DNA of 9,139 nucleotides, from positions 1-9,139 of the forward strand of contig JABIME010000033.1 of the NCBI GenBank assembly GCA_018654125.1. Reading direction: 5' to 3'. The notes beneath the pieces are model-generated. The model was not told the origin of the DNA. It worked only from the letters and a program-made list of their open reading frames with translations, and did not search any database. This DNA is from Candidatus Cloacimonadota bacterium (lineage in GTDB: Bacteria > Cloacimonadota > Cloacimonadia > Cloacimonadales > TCS61). A program made the position numbers and the translations under genes. Below are positions 1 to 6,580 of the stretch, piece by piece; position 1 is the stretch's first letter, and each line of letters starts with the position of its first letter.

Positions 1-21
1 AAATTAAGAGAGAAAGAGTAA
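1..21 (+). CDS. 3' end of an unidentified upstream gene (partial)
   Basis: Frame 1 reads six sense codons (K-L-R-E-K-E) and then a TAA at 19-21 that directly abuts the ATG of the next gene. A stop touching the next start is typical of the tight packing in this window, so this is probably the tail of a co-transcribed upstream gene. Its purine-rich end (AGAGAG) would also serve as the ribosome-binding site of the following gene. Six residues are too few to name a product. RseC-family genes are often found next to Rnf electron-transport genes, so an rnf gene is one possibility, but nothing here tests that. Confidence 0.4.
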   Translation, partial: KLREKE

Positions 22-432
22 ATGGACAACCATGAAGATATAGCAATTGTTCGAGAAATTAAAGATAATATTGTGCAAGTAGAAGTTGAGAGAACTGGAT
101 CTTGCGATGGCTGTGCAGTAAGCGGCATTTGCAACTCTAATGAGAAAACGATCCTTCATACAATAAAAACAGATCAACAATTGGTTTTAGGTGATAGAGT
201 TAAAGTTGATATTGCTCCTTCGTTAAGAGTTTTATCTTCTTTTATTGTTTTTATTTTTCCAATTATTGTTATGATTTCATTTTACTTGATCAGCAAATAT
301 TTATTTAATTTTAATGAAGATCCATCAATTGTTATCTCTATGTTTGGGTTACTCTTAAGTGGGCTTTTCATCTATTTAATAGACAAGAGATTCGCAAATA
401 AATTAAGTTTTAAGATCATAAAGAAACTTTGA
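22..432 (+). CDS. RseC/MucC-family membrane protein (SoxR-reducing type)
   Basis: This 136-residue protein has the RseC/MucC architecture. A short soluble N-terminal part carries a cysteine cluster, C28-x2-C31-x5-C37, followed by a small beta-rich segment with the motif LGDRVKVDI (56-64). Two membrane helices follow, at about 71-91 and 102-120, joined by a short loop and ending in a basic tail. In E. coli, RseC works with the Rsx/Rnf complex in reducing SoxR and modulates sigma-E; in many other bacteria the family simply accompanies rnf genes. The three cysteines may bind a metal or act in redox, which is inference. The start at 22 directly follows the upstream stop and has a purine-rich AGAGAG about 8 bases before it. 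I am confident of the family but not of the physiological role, because no sigma-E or SoxR gene is visible. Confidence 0.85.
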   Translation: MDNHEDIAIVREIKDNIVQVEVERTGSCDGCAVSGICNSNEKTILHTIKTDQQLVLGDRVKVDIAPSLRVLSSFIVFIFPIIVMISFYLISKYLFNFNEDPSIVISMFGLLLSGLFIYLIDKRFANKLSFKIIKKL

Positions 433-451
433 TTTTACAAGAGGTTAAAAA

Positions 452-808
452 ATGAAAATTCATTTACATGAAATGGTTTTTTATGGATATCACGGCGTGC
501 ATCCTGAAGAGAGAAAATTAGGGCAGAGATTTATAGTCAATTTTTCTTATGAGACACAACAAAAGCATGATAATGATATCAAAAACCTAGAAGATACAGT
601 AGATTATACAAAAGTTTACGCGATTATAAAACATACTCTAGAGGAACGTGAATTCTTTCTGTTGGAAGTATGTGCAAATACAATTCTAGATTCTATCTTA
701 GATACTTTTCCATCAATTATTTACGCTAATGTTAGAATCAAAAAACCTTCCGTTCCAATTAATGGTTCATTAGGCTCTGTAGAAGTAGAGATGGAAAGAG
801 ACAGATAA
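452..808 (+). CDS. folB: Dihydroneopterin aldolase
   Basis: FolB converts 7,8-dihydroneopterin to 6-hydroxymethyl-7,8-dihydropterin plus glycolaldehyde in cytosolic folate synthesis. The 118-residue length is normal for the family. Family landmarks are all present: FYGYHGVHPEE (10-20), VDYTKVY (50-56), LLEVCANTI (70-78) and RIKKPSVPING (95-105). From the spacing, E20, Y52, E72 and K98 correspond to the substrate-binding glutamates, active-site tyrosine and catalytic lysine known from S. aureus FolB (E22, Y54, E74, K100). Active enzymes are tetramers or octamers. The start has a GAGG at 441-444, 7 bases upstream. The gene lies 19 bases after the RseC-like gene and 9 bases before the preferred folK start, so the two consecutive pathway steps are encoded together. 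Confidence 0.95.
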   Translation: MKIHLHEMVFYGYHGVHPEERKLGQRFIVNFSYETQQKHDNDIKNLEDTVDYTKVYAIIKHTLEEREFFLLEVCANTILDSILDTFPSIIYANVRIKKPSVPINGSLGSVEVEMERDR

Positions 809-812
809 AGGA
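807..812 (+). promoter_or_regulatory. Ribosome-binding site that selects the folK start
   Basis: AAAGGA overlaps the TAA stop of folB. It sits 5 bases before the ATG at 818, but overlaps the alternative in-frame ATG at 812. The spacing therefore favours 818 as the real start of folK. Confidence 0.6.
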
Positions 813-817
813 TGTTA

Positions 818-1273
818 ATGAGTTGTTATCTTGGTCTGGGGTCAAATCTTGGAAACAAGCAAAAATATATAACAGATGCAATAGATCTAATTTCTCTATT
901 GGAAAGCACAGAAGTTAAGAGAACCAGTACATTAATAGCCACAGAGCCATATGGAAAGATTGATCAACCAGATTTCCTAAATTGTGTTATTGAGGTTGAA
1001 ACTAACTTAGAGCCAAAATTATTATTAAAAAAGTGTTTGGAAATTGAAGATCAACTTGGGCGCGTTCGAGACGAGAAATGGGGACCCAGAACAATAGATA
1101 TTGATCTATTATTGTGCGAAGATAATATCATCAACAGCAAATTGCTGATTCTTCCCCATCCGGAACTACATAAAAGAGAATTTGTTTTAATTTCTCTAAA
1201 TGAGTTGTGCCCAGATCTTGTTCATCCAGTATTAAATAAAAAAATTGAAAATATATTTATGGAGATAAAATGA
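818..1273 (+). CDS. folK: HPPK: 6-hydroxymethyl-7,8-dihydropterin pyrophosphokinase
   Basis: FolK transfers pyrophosphate from ATP to the 6-hydroxymethyl-dihydropterin made by FolB, giving the substrate for dihydropteroate synthase. The 151-residue protein has the full HPPK signature: GLGSNLGN (6-13), EPYGKIDQPDFLN (43-55), then LGRVRDEKWGPRTIDIDLLL (80-99), where D94 and D96 are the two magnesium ligands. The C-terminal LPHPELHKREFVL (112-124) is also typical. An in-frame ATG exists at 812, but AAAGGA is correctly spaced only for 818, and the usual family N terminus begins just before the GLGSN strand. The stop overlaps the next gene by ATGA. No folP or folE lies in the window, so the other folate genes must be elsewhere or absent. 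Confidence 0.95.
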   Translation: MSCYLGLGSNLGNKQKYITDAIDLISLLESTEVKRTSTLIATEPYGKIDQPDFLNCVIEVETNLEPKLLLKKCLEIEDQLGRVRDEKWGPRTIDIDLLLCEDNIINSKLLILPHPELHKREFVLISLNELCPDLVHPVLNKKIENIFMEIK

Positions 1274-2025
1274 AAAAAACTGCTGCCATAATTCTTGCTG
1301 CCGGCAAGGGAACACGCATGAAATCAGATAAACCAAAGGTGATCTTTGAATTAGCAGAAAAACCAATGATAAATCGTGTTGTGCAAACAGCAAACAAGAT
1401 AAATAGTGATCTAATCGCAATTGTTGTTGGTTACAAGAAAGATCAGGTGATCAATGTTGTTCCAAAAAATAGTAACATTAAATTTGTTGAGCAAGTTCAG
1501 CAAAACGGAACAGGTCACGCAGTAATGGTTACAGAAGAAATATTCCATGATTTTGATGGAGATGTTTTCATTTTATGCGGAGATGTTCCACTTCTTAGAT
1601 ACAAAACTTTAGAGAAAATACAGCAGCAGCATAGAGAAGAGAACGCTTCCTGTACCGTACTTACAGCTTTTATGAACGATGCACTTAAGTATGGAAGAAT
1701 CGTTAGAAATAGTGGTGGAAATGTTCAAAGAATTGTGGAATTCAAGGATGCAACCGAAGCAGAAAAAGAGATCAAAGAGATCAATACAGGAATTTATTGT
1801 TTTGATGCTAAAGATCTTTTTGAAGCACTCCAAAATATTGATAATAATAATAATCAGAATGAATATTATTTAACCGATACTCTAGAAATATTAAATGATA
1901 AAGACAAACTTGTTACATCAGTTATTCTCGATGATATGGTTGAAGCATCCGGTGTGAATTCTAAGGAACAATTAGCAGATCTGGAAAATGAATTTTTAAG
2001 CAGGCAAAATCATTTTGAAGGATAA
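1270..2025 (+). CDS. GlmU-type sugar-1-phosphate nucleotidyltransferase, single domain
   Basis: This 251-residue protein matches the N-terminal uridyltransferase half of GlmU, which makes UDP-N-acetylglucosamine from GlcNAc-1-phosphate and UTP for peptidoglycan and lipopolysaccharide. Visible motifs are the nucleotide loop LAAGKGTRMKSDKPKV (9-24), QNGTGHAV (78-85), LCGDVPLL (102-109, D105 a probable metal ligand), YGRIV (141-145), EFKD (157-160), INTGIY (171-176), NEYYLTD (197-203) and the late GVNSKEQL (228-235). Bifunctional GlmU is about 450 residues, because a left-handed beta-helix acetyltransferase follows. Here the frame stops right after the first domain, and only 62 bases separate it from the next gene. 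The enzyme is therefore genuinely single-domain, and GlcN-1-P acetylation would need a separate protein. A different sugar substrate is possible. GGAG at 1261-1264 and the 4-base overlap with folK indicate translational coupling. Confidence 0.85.
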   Translation: MKKTAAIILAAGKGTRMKSDKPKVIFELAEKPMINRVVQTANKINSDLIAIVVGYKKDQVINVVPKNSNIKFVEQVQQNGTGHAVMVTEEIFHDFDGDVFILCGDVPLLRYKTLEKIQQQHREENASCTVLTAFMNDALKYGRIVRNSGGNVQRIVEFKDATEAEKEIKEINTGIYCFDAKDLFEALQNIDNNNNQNEYYLTDTLEILNDKDKLVTSVILDDMVEASGVNSKEQLADLENEFLSRQNHFEG

Positions 2026-2075
2026 AAACAGAATATCAAAATTAGAGGTTCTACATTTAGATGTTTTCGAGGTAA

Positions 2076-2081
2076 AAGGAG
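2076..2081 (+). promoter_or_regulatory. Ribosome-binding site of the HIT-family gene
   Basis: AAGGAG lies 6 bases before the ATG at 2088, one of the best Shine-Dalgarno sites in the window. It ends the 62-base gap 2026-2087, in which I see no convincing promoter or hairpin. Confidence 0.65.
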
Positions 2082-2087
2082 CATATT

Positions 2088-2585
2088 ATGAGTGATATTT
2101 TATACTCACCATGGCGTTTGCAATATGTGTTATCAAAAAAAAGTGAAGAGTGTATTTTCTGTGTTAAACCTTCAGAAGATAATGATAAAAAGCATCTTAT
2201 CCTCTATCGAAGTGAATCCTGTTTTGTTATCATGAATATTTTCCCTTATAATAACGGTCATTTAATGGTTGTTCCCACTAAACACGTTCCAACATTGAAT
2301 GGGCTTAATAAAGAAGAGATTAATGATCTATTTGAAACGGTTCAGTTATGCGAAAATGTAATAACAAAAGTTTATTCTCCCGATGGAATTAATATCGGTA
2401 TGAATCTTGGTAAAGCTGCCGGTGCAGGTATTGATGTGCATATTCATGTTCATATTGTTCCTCGTTGGAACGGAGATGTAAATTTTATGTCCGCAATTGG
2501 TGGAACAAGGGTAATTCCCGAATCTTTCGATCAGGCATATTCCAAACTAAAAGAACAATTTGACAATGCGAAAACCGAAAAATAA
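2088..2585 (+). CDS. HIT-family nucleotide hydrolase/phosphorylase (Ap4A-type)
   Basis: Histidine-triad proteins cleave nucleotide phosphates such as Ap4A or AMP conjugates through a nucleophilic histidine. In this 165-residue protein the triad is H118-x-H120-x-H122 within DVHIHVHIVPRWNGD (116-130). It is preceded by INIGMNLGKAAGAG (101-114) and by the substrate-pocket strand NIFPYNNGHLMVVPTKH (50-66). The NLG-x-AAGAG and PRWNGD stretches resemble the bacterial Ap4A phosphorylase/hydrolase branch (the Rv2613c type) rather than the shorter Hint proteins. A CxxC pair (C22, C25) near the N terminus is common in this branch and may bind zinc. No signal peptide is seen, so it is probably cytosolic. 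The last 20 bases overlap the next gene. The family is certain; the exact substrate cannot be read from sequence. Confidence 0.93.
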   Translation: MSDILYSPWRLQYVLSKKSEECIFCVKPSEDNDKKHLILYRSESCFVIMNIFPYNNGHLMVVPTKHVPTLNGLNKEEINDLFETVQLCENVITKVYSPDGINIGMNLGKAAGAGIDVHIHVHIVPRWNGDVNFMSAIGGTRVIPESFDQAYSKLKEQFDNAKTEK

Positions 2586-3015
2586 TTTGTTTCGTATAGA
2601 TAAACGTGCTTCATTAATAGGTATTACTGTTTTGCTACTTATTTGTGTAGCATCTTATTTTATGTTCTTTAATAAAAAAGTTAGTGAAGATATTGAAGTT
2701 GAAATTATTGACATCACTTCTCTGAAATTATCAATTTTAAATGGCTGCGGCGTTAAAGGTGCTGCAGGTGAAGTTAAAGACAATATACTCAATAATGATT
2801 TTGAGAATGTTGATATAATATCATGGGAAAATGTGAAAAGCAATAAATTCATTTATGGTAAAACGATAATTGTTGTAAAAAAAGAAGATGAAAAAAAACT
2901 AAATTATTTAATGAAAATTACCGGGATCAAGAGAAGAATTTATGCGTTTAATGAGAATACTCTAGAAGATTTTCAGATAATTCTTGGAAGAGATTACCGT
3001 ATGTATTTTAAATAG
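2566..3015 (+). CDS. Small membrane-anchored LytR_C-domain protein
   Basis: From the ATG at 2566 this encodes 149 residues: a basic cytoplasmic N terminus, one membrane helix at about 17-36, then an external domain. The domain opens with LKLSILNGCGVKGAA (53-67) and continues through FIYGKTIIVVKK (95-106). The ILNG-x-G-x-x-G-A-A pattern is the hallmark of the LytR C-terminal domain (LytR_C). In LCP-family proteins that domain accompanies a wall-polymer transferase, but no such catalytic domain is present here, so the protein is a stand-alone LytR_C with unknown function. An in-frame TTG at 2560 would add two residues; ATG is preferred. The Shine-Dalgarno is weak, and the 20-base overlap with the HIT gene suggests reinitiation or coupling. 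It sits 6 bases before rsfS. Confidence 0.75.
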   Translation: MRKPKNNLFRIDKRASLIGITVLLLICVASYFMFFNKKVSEDIEVEIIDITSLKLSILNGCGVKGAAGEVKDNILNNDFENVDIISWENVKSNKFIYGKTIIVVKKEDEKKLNYLMKITGIKRRIYAFNENTLEDFQIILGRDYRMYFK

Positions 3016-3021
3016 GAGATT

Positions 3022-3372
3022 ATGGAACAGAAACAAGCTATTGCCAATATAATAAATTGGATGGAAGAGAAAAAAGGTGTAGATATAAAGCATATTGATG
3101 TGACCGGAGAAACAGATTTTACAGATCACTTGATAATTTGCAGTGGAACAGCAGAATTGCATAATAAAGCAATTGCAGAGAATATAACATATAATGCAAA
3201 AGCAAATGGAATGGAAATACTCTCTACCGAAGGAAAAAATTCCAGCACATGGATTTTAATAGATTTTGGTGACATCATTGTTCACATCTTTAGCCAGGAT
3301 AAACGAGAATATTATAAGATCGAAGAGCTTTATGTTGTTAATTCCAGAATAAATAAGGAAAATAAAGAATAA
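3022..3372 (+). CDS. rsfS: Ribosomal silencing factor RsfS
   Basis: RsfS (YbeB/DUF143 family) binds ribosomal protein uL14 on the large subunit and blocks subunit joining, lowering translation under nutrient limitation. The 116-residue protein matches the family from end to end: TDFTDHLIICSGTAELHNKA (31-50), EGKNSSTWILIDFGDIIVH (70-88) and REYYKIEELY (95-104). The length is normal. AGGAG at 3014-3018 overlaps the stop of the preceding gene and lies 3 bases before the ATG, so translation is probably coupled. In many bacteria rsfS is next to nadD or a LytR_C/LCP gene; here it has the LytR_C protein upstream and argS 6 bases downstream. Confidence 0.95.
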   Translation: MEQKQAIANIINWMEEKKGVDIKHIDVTGETDFTDHLIICSGTAELHNKAIAENITYNAKANGMEILSTEGKNSSTWILIDFGDIIVHIFSQDKREYYKIEELYVVNSRINKENKE

Positions 3373-3378
3373 TAAAAT

Positions 3379-5028
3379 ATGAAAACAAAAATATATGATG
3401 ATATTTTAACATCTTTAAAAAAAATAAATCTTAAATGTAATGCCGACTTTACTGTTGAAATCCCAAACATAGCTGATCATGGAGATTTTTCTAGTAACGT
3501 TGCTCTTATAAACACCAAAATACTTAAGATCAAACCTCGTGACCTTGCTCAAATAATTGCAGATGATCTCTCTAAAAAGAAGGATTATAAATCTATAGAA
3601 ATTGCAGGGCCTGGATTTCTTAACTTTACATTAGCAAATTCACTGTATTATAAAGAATTAAAGAAAATCATAGCAGAACAGAAGAATTACGGATCTTCCA
3701 ATTATGGCCAGAGAAGAAAAGTTCTTATCGAGTTCATCAGTGCAAATCCTACCGGACCTCTGAATGTTGTTAGTGCCCGTGCTGGTGCATATGGTGATAC
3801 TCTTTTCCGTATTATGAAACATATTGGATTCGAGCCATTCCGTGAATTTTATGTGAATGATGCAGGAAATCAAGTTGATATTTTTGCTGAATCACTTGAG
3901 ATCAGATACCGAGAATTGCATGGACACACAATAGAGGAATTTCCATTCGAAGCGTATCATGGTGAATATATTAAAGATCTTGCAGTAGACCTTAATACAA
4001 TTGAAGGTACAAAACTTTTTCATATGACAGAAGAAGATCGTTTAGATAGGATGAAGACTTTCGCTTTAGCTGAGATCCATAAAATGCAAGTTGCTAGTTT
4101 AGATAGATTTGATGTACAGTTCGATAACTGGATGTCTGAGAAGAAACTTCGCTTAGAAGGGATATTGGAAGAAGCATTAAGTTATTTAGCCGAAGCAGGT
4201 TGCACTTATGAAAAAGATGATGCTGTATTCTTCTCTTCAACCAAGTTTGGTGATGAAAAAGATCGTGTTCTTATAAAAGCCGATGGAAACCCTACATACT
4301 TGGTTCCTGACATTGCTTACCATCTTACTAAATATAACCGTGGTTTCGATATTATTATTGATGTTTTAGGACCGGACCATCACGGTCATGTATCTAAACT
4401 TAGGGCAGCTATTAAAGCGTTAGAACTCGATGATTCCAAACTGGAAGTTGTTTTTCTGCAACATATAAACCTTTTGGAAGATGGTGAAGTTATTAAGATG
4501 TCTAAACGTGCTGGTAAGATAGTTTCGATGGATGATCTATTAGATGAAGTTGGAAAAGATGCAGCTAGATATTTCTTCATAAACCGTAAACCATCTGCTC
4601 ATCTGGATTTTGATCTGGAACTTGCGAAGAAAAAATCTAGTGAAAATCCTGTATTCTACTGTCAGTATGCATTTGCACGTATTAATAGTATTCTTAAAAA
4701 AGCAAAGAAAGCAAAATTATCTCTTAAAAAATTCGATGAGAAGAATTTAAGTAAATTAAATAAAGCTGACGAATTAAACCTGATAAAGAAAATGATGGAT
4801 ATAAATTCTGTTCTTAACCTTTGTGCTGATAATAGAGAGCCTCACAGACTTGCAGCATATGTACATGAATTAGCAGGAATGTTCCACAAATATTACGCAA
4901 AATATAAGATTATTGATGAAGGAAAAACTGAGTTGAGTTTAGCAAGATTATATCTAATAAGTGCAGTTCAAAATGTTATCTCAATTTCACTTGATATGAT
5001 GGGAATTTCTTCACCTAAAAAGATGTAA
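3379..5028 (+). CDS. argS: Arginyl-tRNA synthetase
   Basis: This class I enzyme charges tRNA-Arg with arginine in the cytosol. The 549-residue protein has the whole ArgRS layout. The N-terminal additional domain carries HGDFSSNVAL (34-43), and the Rossmann core begins with ISANPTGPL (120-128). The C-terminal helical anticodon-binding (DALR) domain runs from about 420 to the end, with YCQYAFARI near 427 and the characteristic terminal lysine-methionine. KMSKRAG (373-379) is an intact KMSK-type loop, followed by DDLLDEVGKDAARYFF and HLDFDLELA. The odd feature is the HIGH motif: where most ArgRS have H-V-G-H, this protein has N129-V-V-S132. The reading frame is uninterrupted and the flanking core is conserved, so this looks like a real variant, not decay. 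No good Shine-Dalgarno precedes the ATG, which lies 6 bases after the rsfS stop. Confidence 0.95.
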   Translation: MKTKIYDDILTSLKKINLKCNADFTVEIPNIADHGDFSSNVALINTKILKIKPRDLAQIIADDLSKKKDYKSIEIAGPGFLNFTLANSLYYKELKKIIAEQKNYGSSNYGQRRKVLIEFISANPTGPLNVVSARAGAYGDTLFRIMKHIGFEPFREFYVNDAGNQVDIFAESLEIRYRELHGHTIEEFPFEAYHGEYIKDLAVDLNTIEGTKLFHMTEEDRLDRMKTFALAEIHKMQVASLDRFDVQFDNWMSEKKLRLEGILEEALSYLAEAGCTYEKDDAVFFSSTKFGDEKDRVLIKADGNPTYLVPDIAYHLTKYNRGFDIIIDVLGPDHHGHVSKLRAAIKALELDDSKLEVVFLQHINLLEDGEVIKMSKRAGKIVSMDDLLDEVGKDAARYFFINRKPSAHLDFDLELAKKKSSENPVFYCQYAFARINSILKKAKKAKLSLKKFDEKNLSKLNKADELNLIKKMMDINSVLNLCADNREPHRLAAYVHELAGMFHKYYAKYKIIDEGKTELSLARLYLISAVQNVISISLDMMGISSPKKM

Positions 5029-5040
5029 TTATCCTTGCTC

Positions 5041-5541
5041 ATGAGAAAAATAATAGTTCTTTCAGATACACACAAAAATCAGAAAATATTGAGAGACGTA
5101 TTTAAGAATGAAAATGAGTATACTCATATCATTCATCTAGGTGATGATTTTGAAGATCTGAATAACAATTTTGATCTAACCGATAATATAGAATTAATAA
5201 GAGTTCCCGGCTTATATCATCCTGGATATAAAGATGGAACGATTCCAGCAATTTTAGAGATTGAAATTGAGCATTGGAATTTTGCTTTAGCACACAGGCT
5301 AGAAGATCTTTCAAAATCAACCAAACCTGCAGATATATATCTTTATGGACATACGCATCACTCTAATTACGATCATATAGAAGACAAACATTTTATTAAT
5401 CCAGGTCATCTTAAAGCAGATGTAGATCGTGGGCATAAAGCTTCGTATTTAGTTATGACCATTTGTAATAGCAGCGTTGATATTCATTTCAAGCATCTTG
5501 ATGGAAACATTTTTAGACATAAACATATAAAAAAAATGTAA
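5041..5541 (+). CDS. YfcE/MJ0936-like metallophosphoesterase
   Basis: This 166-residue calcineurin-like phosphoesterase is close to the normal length of YfcE-type phosphodiesterases, which use a two-metal centre. Present motifs are SDTH (8-11; D9, H11), GDDFED (34-39; D35), a lone histidine at 85 in LAHR, and GHTHH (103-107; H104, H106) followed by INPG (119-122). The block that is normally G-N-x-D, whose Asn is a metal ligand, reads V-P-G-L-Y-H-P-G-Y (55-63) instead, and the usual HG after the third strand is HR. Activity or metal use may therefore differ from YfcE. The start is taken as the ATG at 5041, 12 bases after argS; a TTG at 5035 is possible. Neither has a Shine-Dalgarno. It is the last gene of the first run. 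Confidence 0.82.
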   Translation: MRKIIVLSDTHKNQKILRDVFKNENEYTHIIHLGDDFEDLNNNFDLTDNIELIRVPGLYHPGYKDGTIPAILEIEIEHWNFALAHRLEDLSKSTKPADIYLYGHTHHSNYDHIEDKHFINPGHLKADVDRGHKASYLVMTICNSSVDIHFKHLDGNIFRHKHIKKM

Positions 5542-5583
5542 CAAAATTTTTAAAATTAGTTTATATAAATATATATATTTTTT
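5542..5583 (+). promoter_or_regulatory. AT-only spacer, possible promoter of the MoxR/Bat operon
   Basis: Between the phosphoesterase stop and the Shine-Dalgarno of the MoxR gene lies a stretch made almost wholly of A and T. It has one alternating TA tract (about 5561-5578) and a TATAAA at 5564-5569 that could act as a -10 element. I see no matching -35 box and no GC-rich hairpin that would end the upstream transcript. It marks the functional switch from housekeeping genes to the MoxR cluster, so a promoter here is reasonable but inferred. Confidence 0.3.
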
Positions 5584-5589
5584 GGGAGG
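5584..5589 (+). promoter_or_regulatory. Strong ribosome-binding site that selects the moxR start
   Basis: GGGAGG is the strongest Shine-Dalgarno in the window and lies 4 bases before the ATG at 5594. An in-frame TTG at 5582 overlaps this site, so it cannot be served by it and is rejected as a start. Confidence 0.75.
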
Positions 5590-5593
5590 ATCA

Positions 5594-6580
5594 ATGAAGA
5601 TCGAAGAAATTAATCAGAAAGTAATGGAAAAAAGCGAGTTAATAAATAAGATAACACAAGAAACCGAGAAAGTAATTGTCGGTCAGAAATATATGATCAA
5701 ACGTCTTCTTGTTGGACTTCTTGCAGATGGACATATTTTACTAGAAGGAGTTCCGGGACTTGCAAAAACTCTTGCTGTACAAACATTGGCAAATACCATA
5801 AAATCCACTTTTAAGCGCATCCAGTTCACACCAGACCTTTTACCTGCAGACCTCATGGGAACCCTTATCTATAATCAGAAAACCAGTGAGTTCGTAGCTA
5901 AGAAAGGTCCTGTTTTTGCAAATTTCGTTCTGGCTGATGAGATAAACAGAGCTCCGGCAAAAGTGCAGTCAGCACTTTTAGAATCAATGCAGGAAAGGCA
6001 AGTAACAATTGGAGATACAACCTATCCTCTGCCAAACCCATTCTTGGTGATGGCAACTCAAAATCCACTTGAGCAGGAAGGAACATATCCGCTTCCTGAA
6101 GCACAAGTAGACCGTTTTATGCTTAAACTTATAATAGATTATCCAACCCGTGACGAAGAAAAATTGATTCTAGATAAAATGGTTAGAAAGGATGAAATTA
6201 AAGTTAAGGCTGTTGTAAAACCAAAAGACATCTTAGAGATGAGAGAATTGATCAAAGATATTTATATGGAAGACAAAATTAAGGATTATATTCTTGATCT
6301 GGTATTTGCAACTCGTGAACCGGCAAAATTTAAAAACCTGAATGAGCTATCTGATCTTATTGATTGCGGTGCTTCTCCGCGTGCTACAATTTATCTAGCA
6401 CAAGCTGCAAAGGCTCATGCATTTCTAGATCACCGAGGATATGTAACCCCAGATGACATTAAAGCAATTGGTAAAGATATTCTAAGACATAGAATAATTC
6501 TTACTTACGAAGCCGAAGCAGAACAAATTACTCAGGAAGATATTGTAACCAGACTTTTCGATGAGATCGAAGTTCCCTAA
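5594..6580 (+). CDS. MoxR-family AAA+ ATPase
   Basis: MoxR ATPases are cytosolic hexameric AAA+ proteins thought to act as chaperones that mature or activate partners containing von Willebrand A domains. From the ATG at 5594 the protein has 328 residues, normal for the family. Visible elements in order are VGQKYMIKRLL (29-39), Walker A GVPGLAKT (52-59), the FTPDLLPADLMG segment (78-89), Walker B FVLADE (111-116), the sensor-1 region ATQNPLEQEGTYPLPEAQ (154-171), the arginine-finger area VDRF (172-175) and sensor-2 GASPRA (259-264). All ATPase residues look intact. The genes that follow (DUF58, a membrane protein, BatA) are its expected partners. It opens the second transcription unit with the best ribosome-binding site in the window. 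Confidence 0.95.
   Translation: MKIEEINQKVMEKSELINKITQETEKVIVGQKYMIKRLLVGLLADGHILLEGVPGLAKTLAVQTLANTIKSTFKRIQFTPDLLPADLMGTLIYNQKTSEFVAKKGPVFANFVLADEINRAPAKVQSALLESMQERQVTIGDTTYPLPNPFLVMATQNPLEQEGTYPLPEAQVDRFMLKLIIDYPTRDEEKLILDKMVRKDEIKVKAVVKPKDILEMRELIKDIYMEDKIKDYILDLVFATREPAKFKNLNELSDLIDCGASPRATIYLAQAAKAHAFLDHRGYVTPDDIKAIGKDILRHRIILTYEAEAEQITQEDIVTRLFDEIEVP

Noticed and set aside
1840..1854. Short AAT/ATA trinucleotide run, a possible microsatellite.
   Set aside because: It encodes an Asn-rich loop just before the conserved EYYLTD motif, where related enzymes also have Asn and Gln, so the run is explained by protein sequence plus AT-rich codons.
1679..1873. Open + strand frame of 64 codons inside the GlmU-like gene.
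   Set aside because: It is a frame shadow of a clearly conserved enzyme and has low-complexity, lysine/isoleucine-rich content.
2026..2087. Gap after the GlmU-like gene, considered as a remnant of the lost acetyltransferase domain or as a terminator.
   Set aside because: Only 62 bases remain, with no hexapeptide-repeat pattern in any frame and no GC-rich hairpin followed by a T run.
3658..3873. Open minus-strand frame of 71 codons opposite argS.
   Set aside because: It is fully inside a conserved catalytic region of argS and has no recognisable domain or ribosome-binding site; the same applies to the other minus-strand frames at 1232-1420, 1609-1833, 2655-2852, 2962-3162, 4386-4580, 5129-5320, 5898-6104 and 8598-8813.
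5545..5557. Inverted repeat of AATTTT/AAAATT after the phosphoesterase gene, considered as a terminator.
   Set aside because: The stem is pure A/T with a one-base centre and would not form a stable hairpin; such repeats arise by chance in AT-rich spacers.
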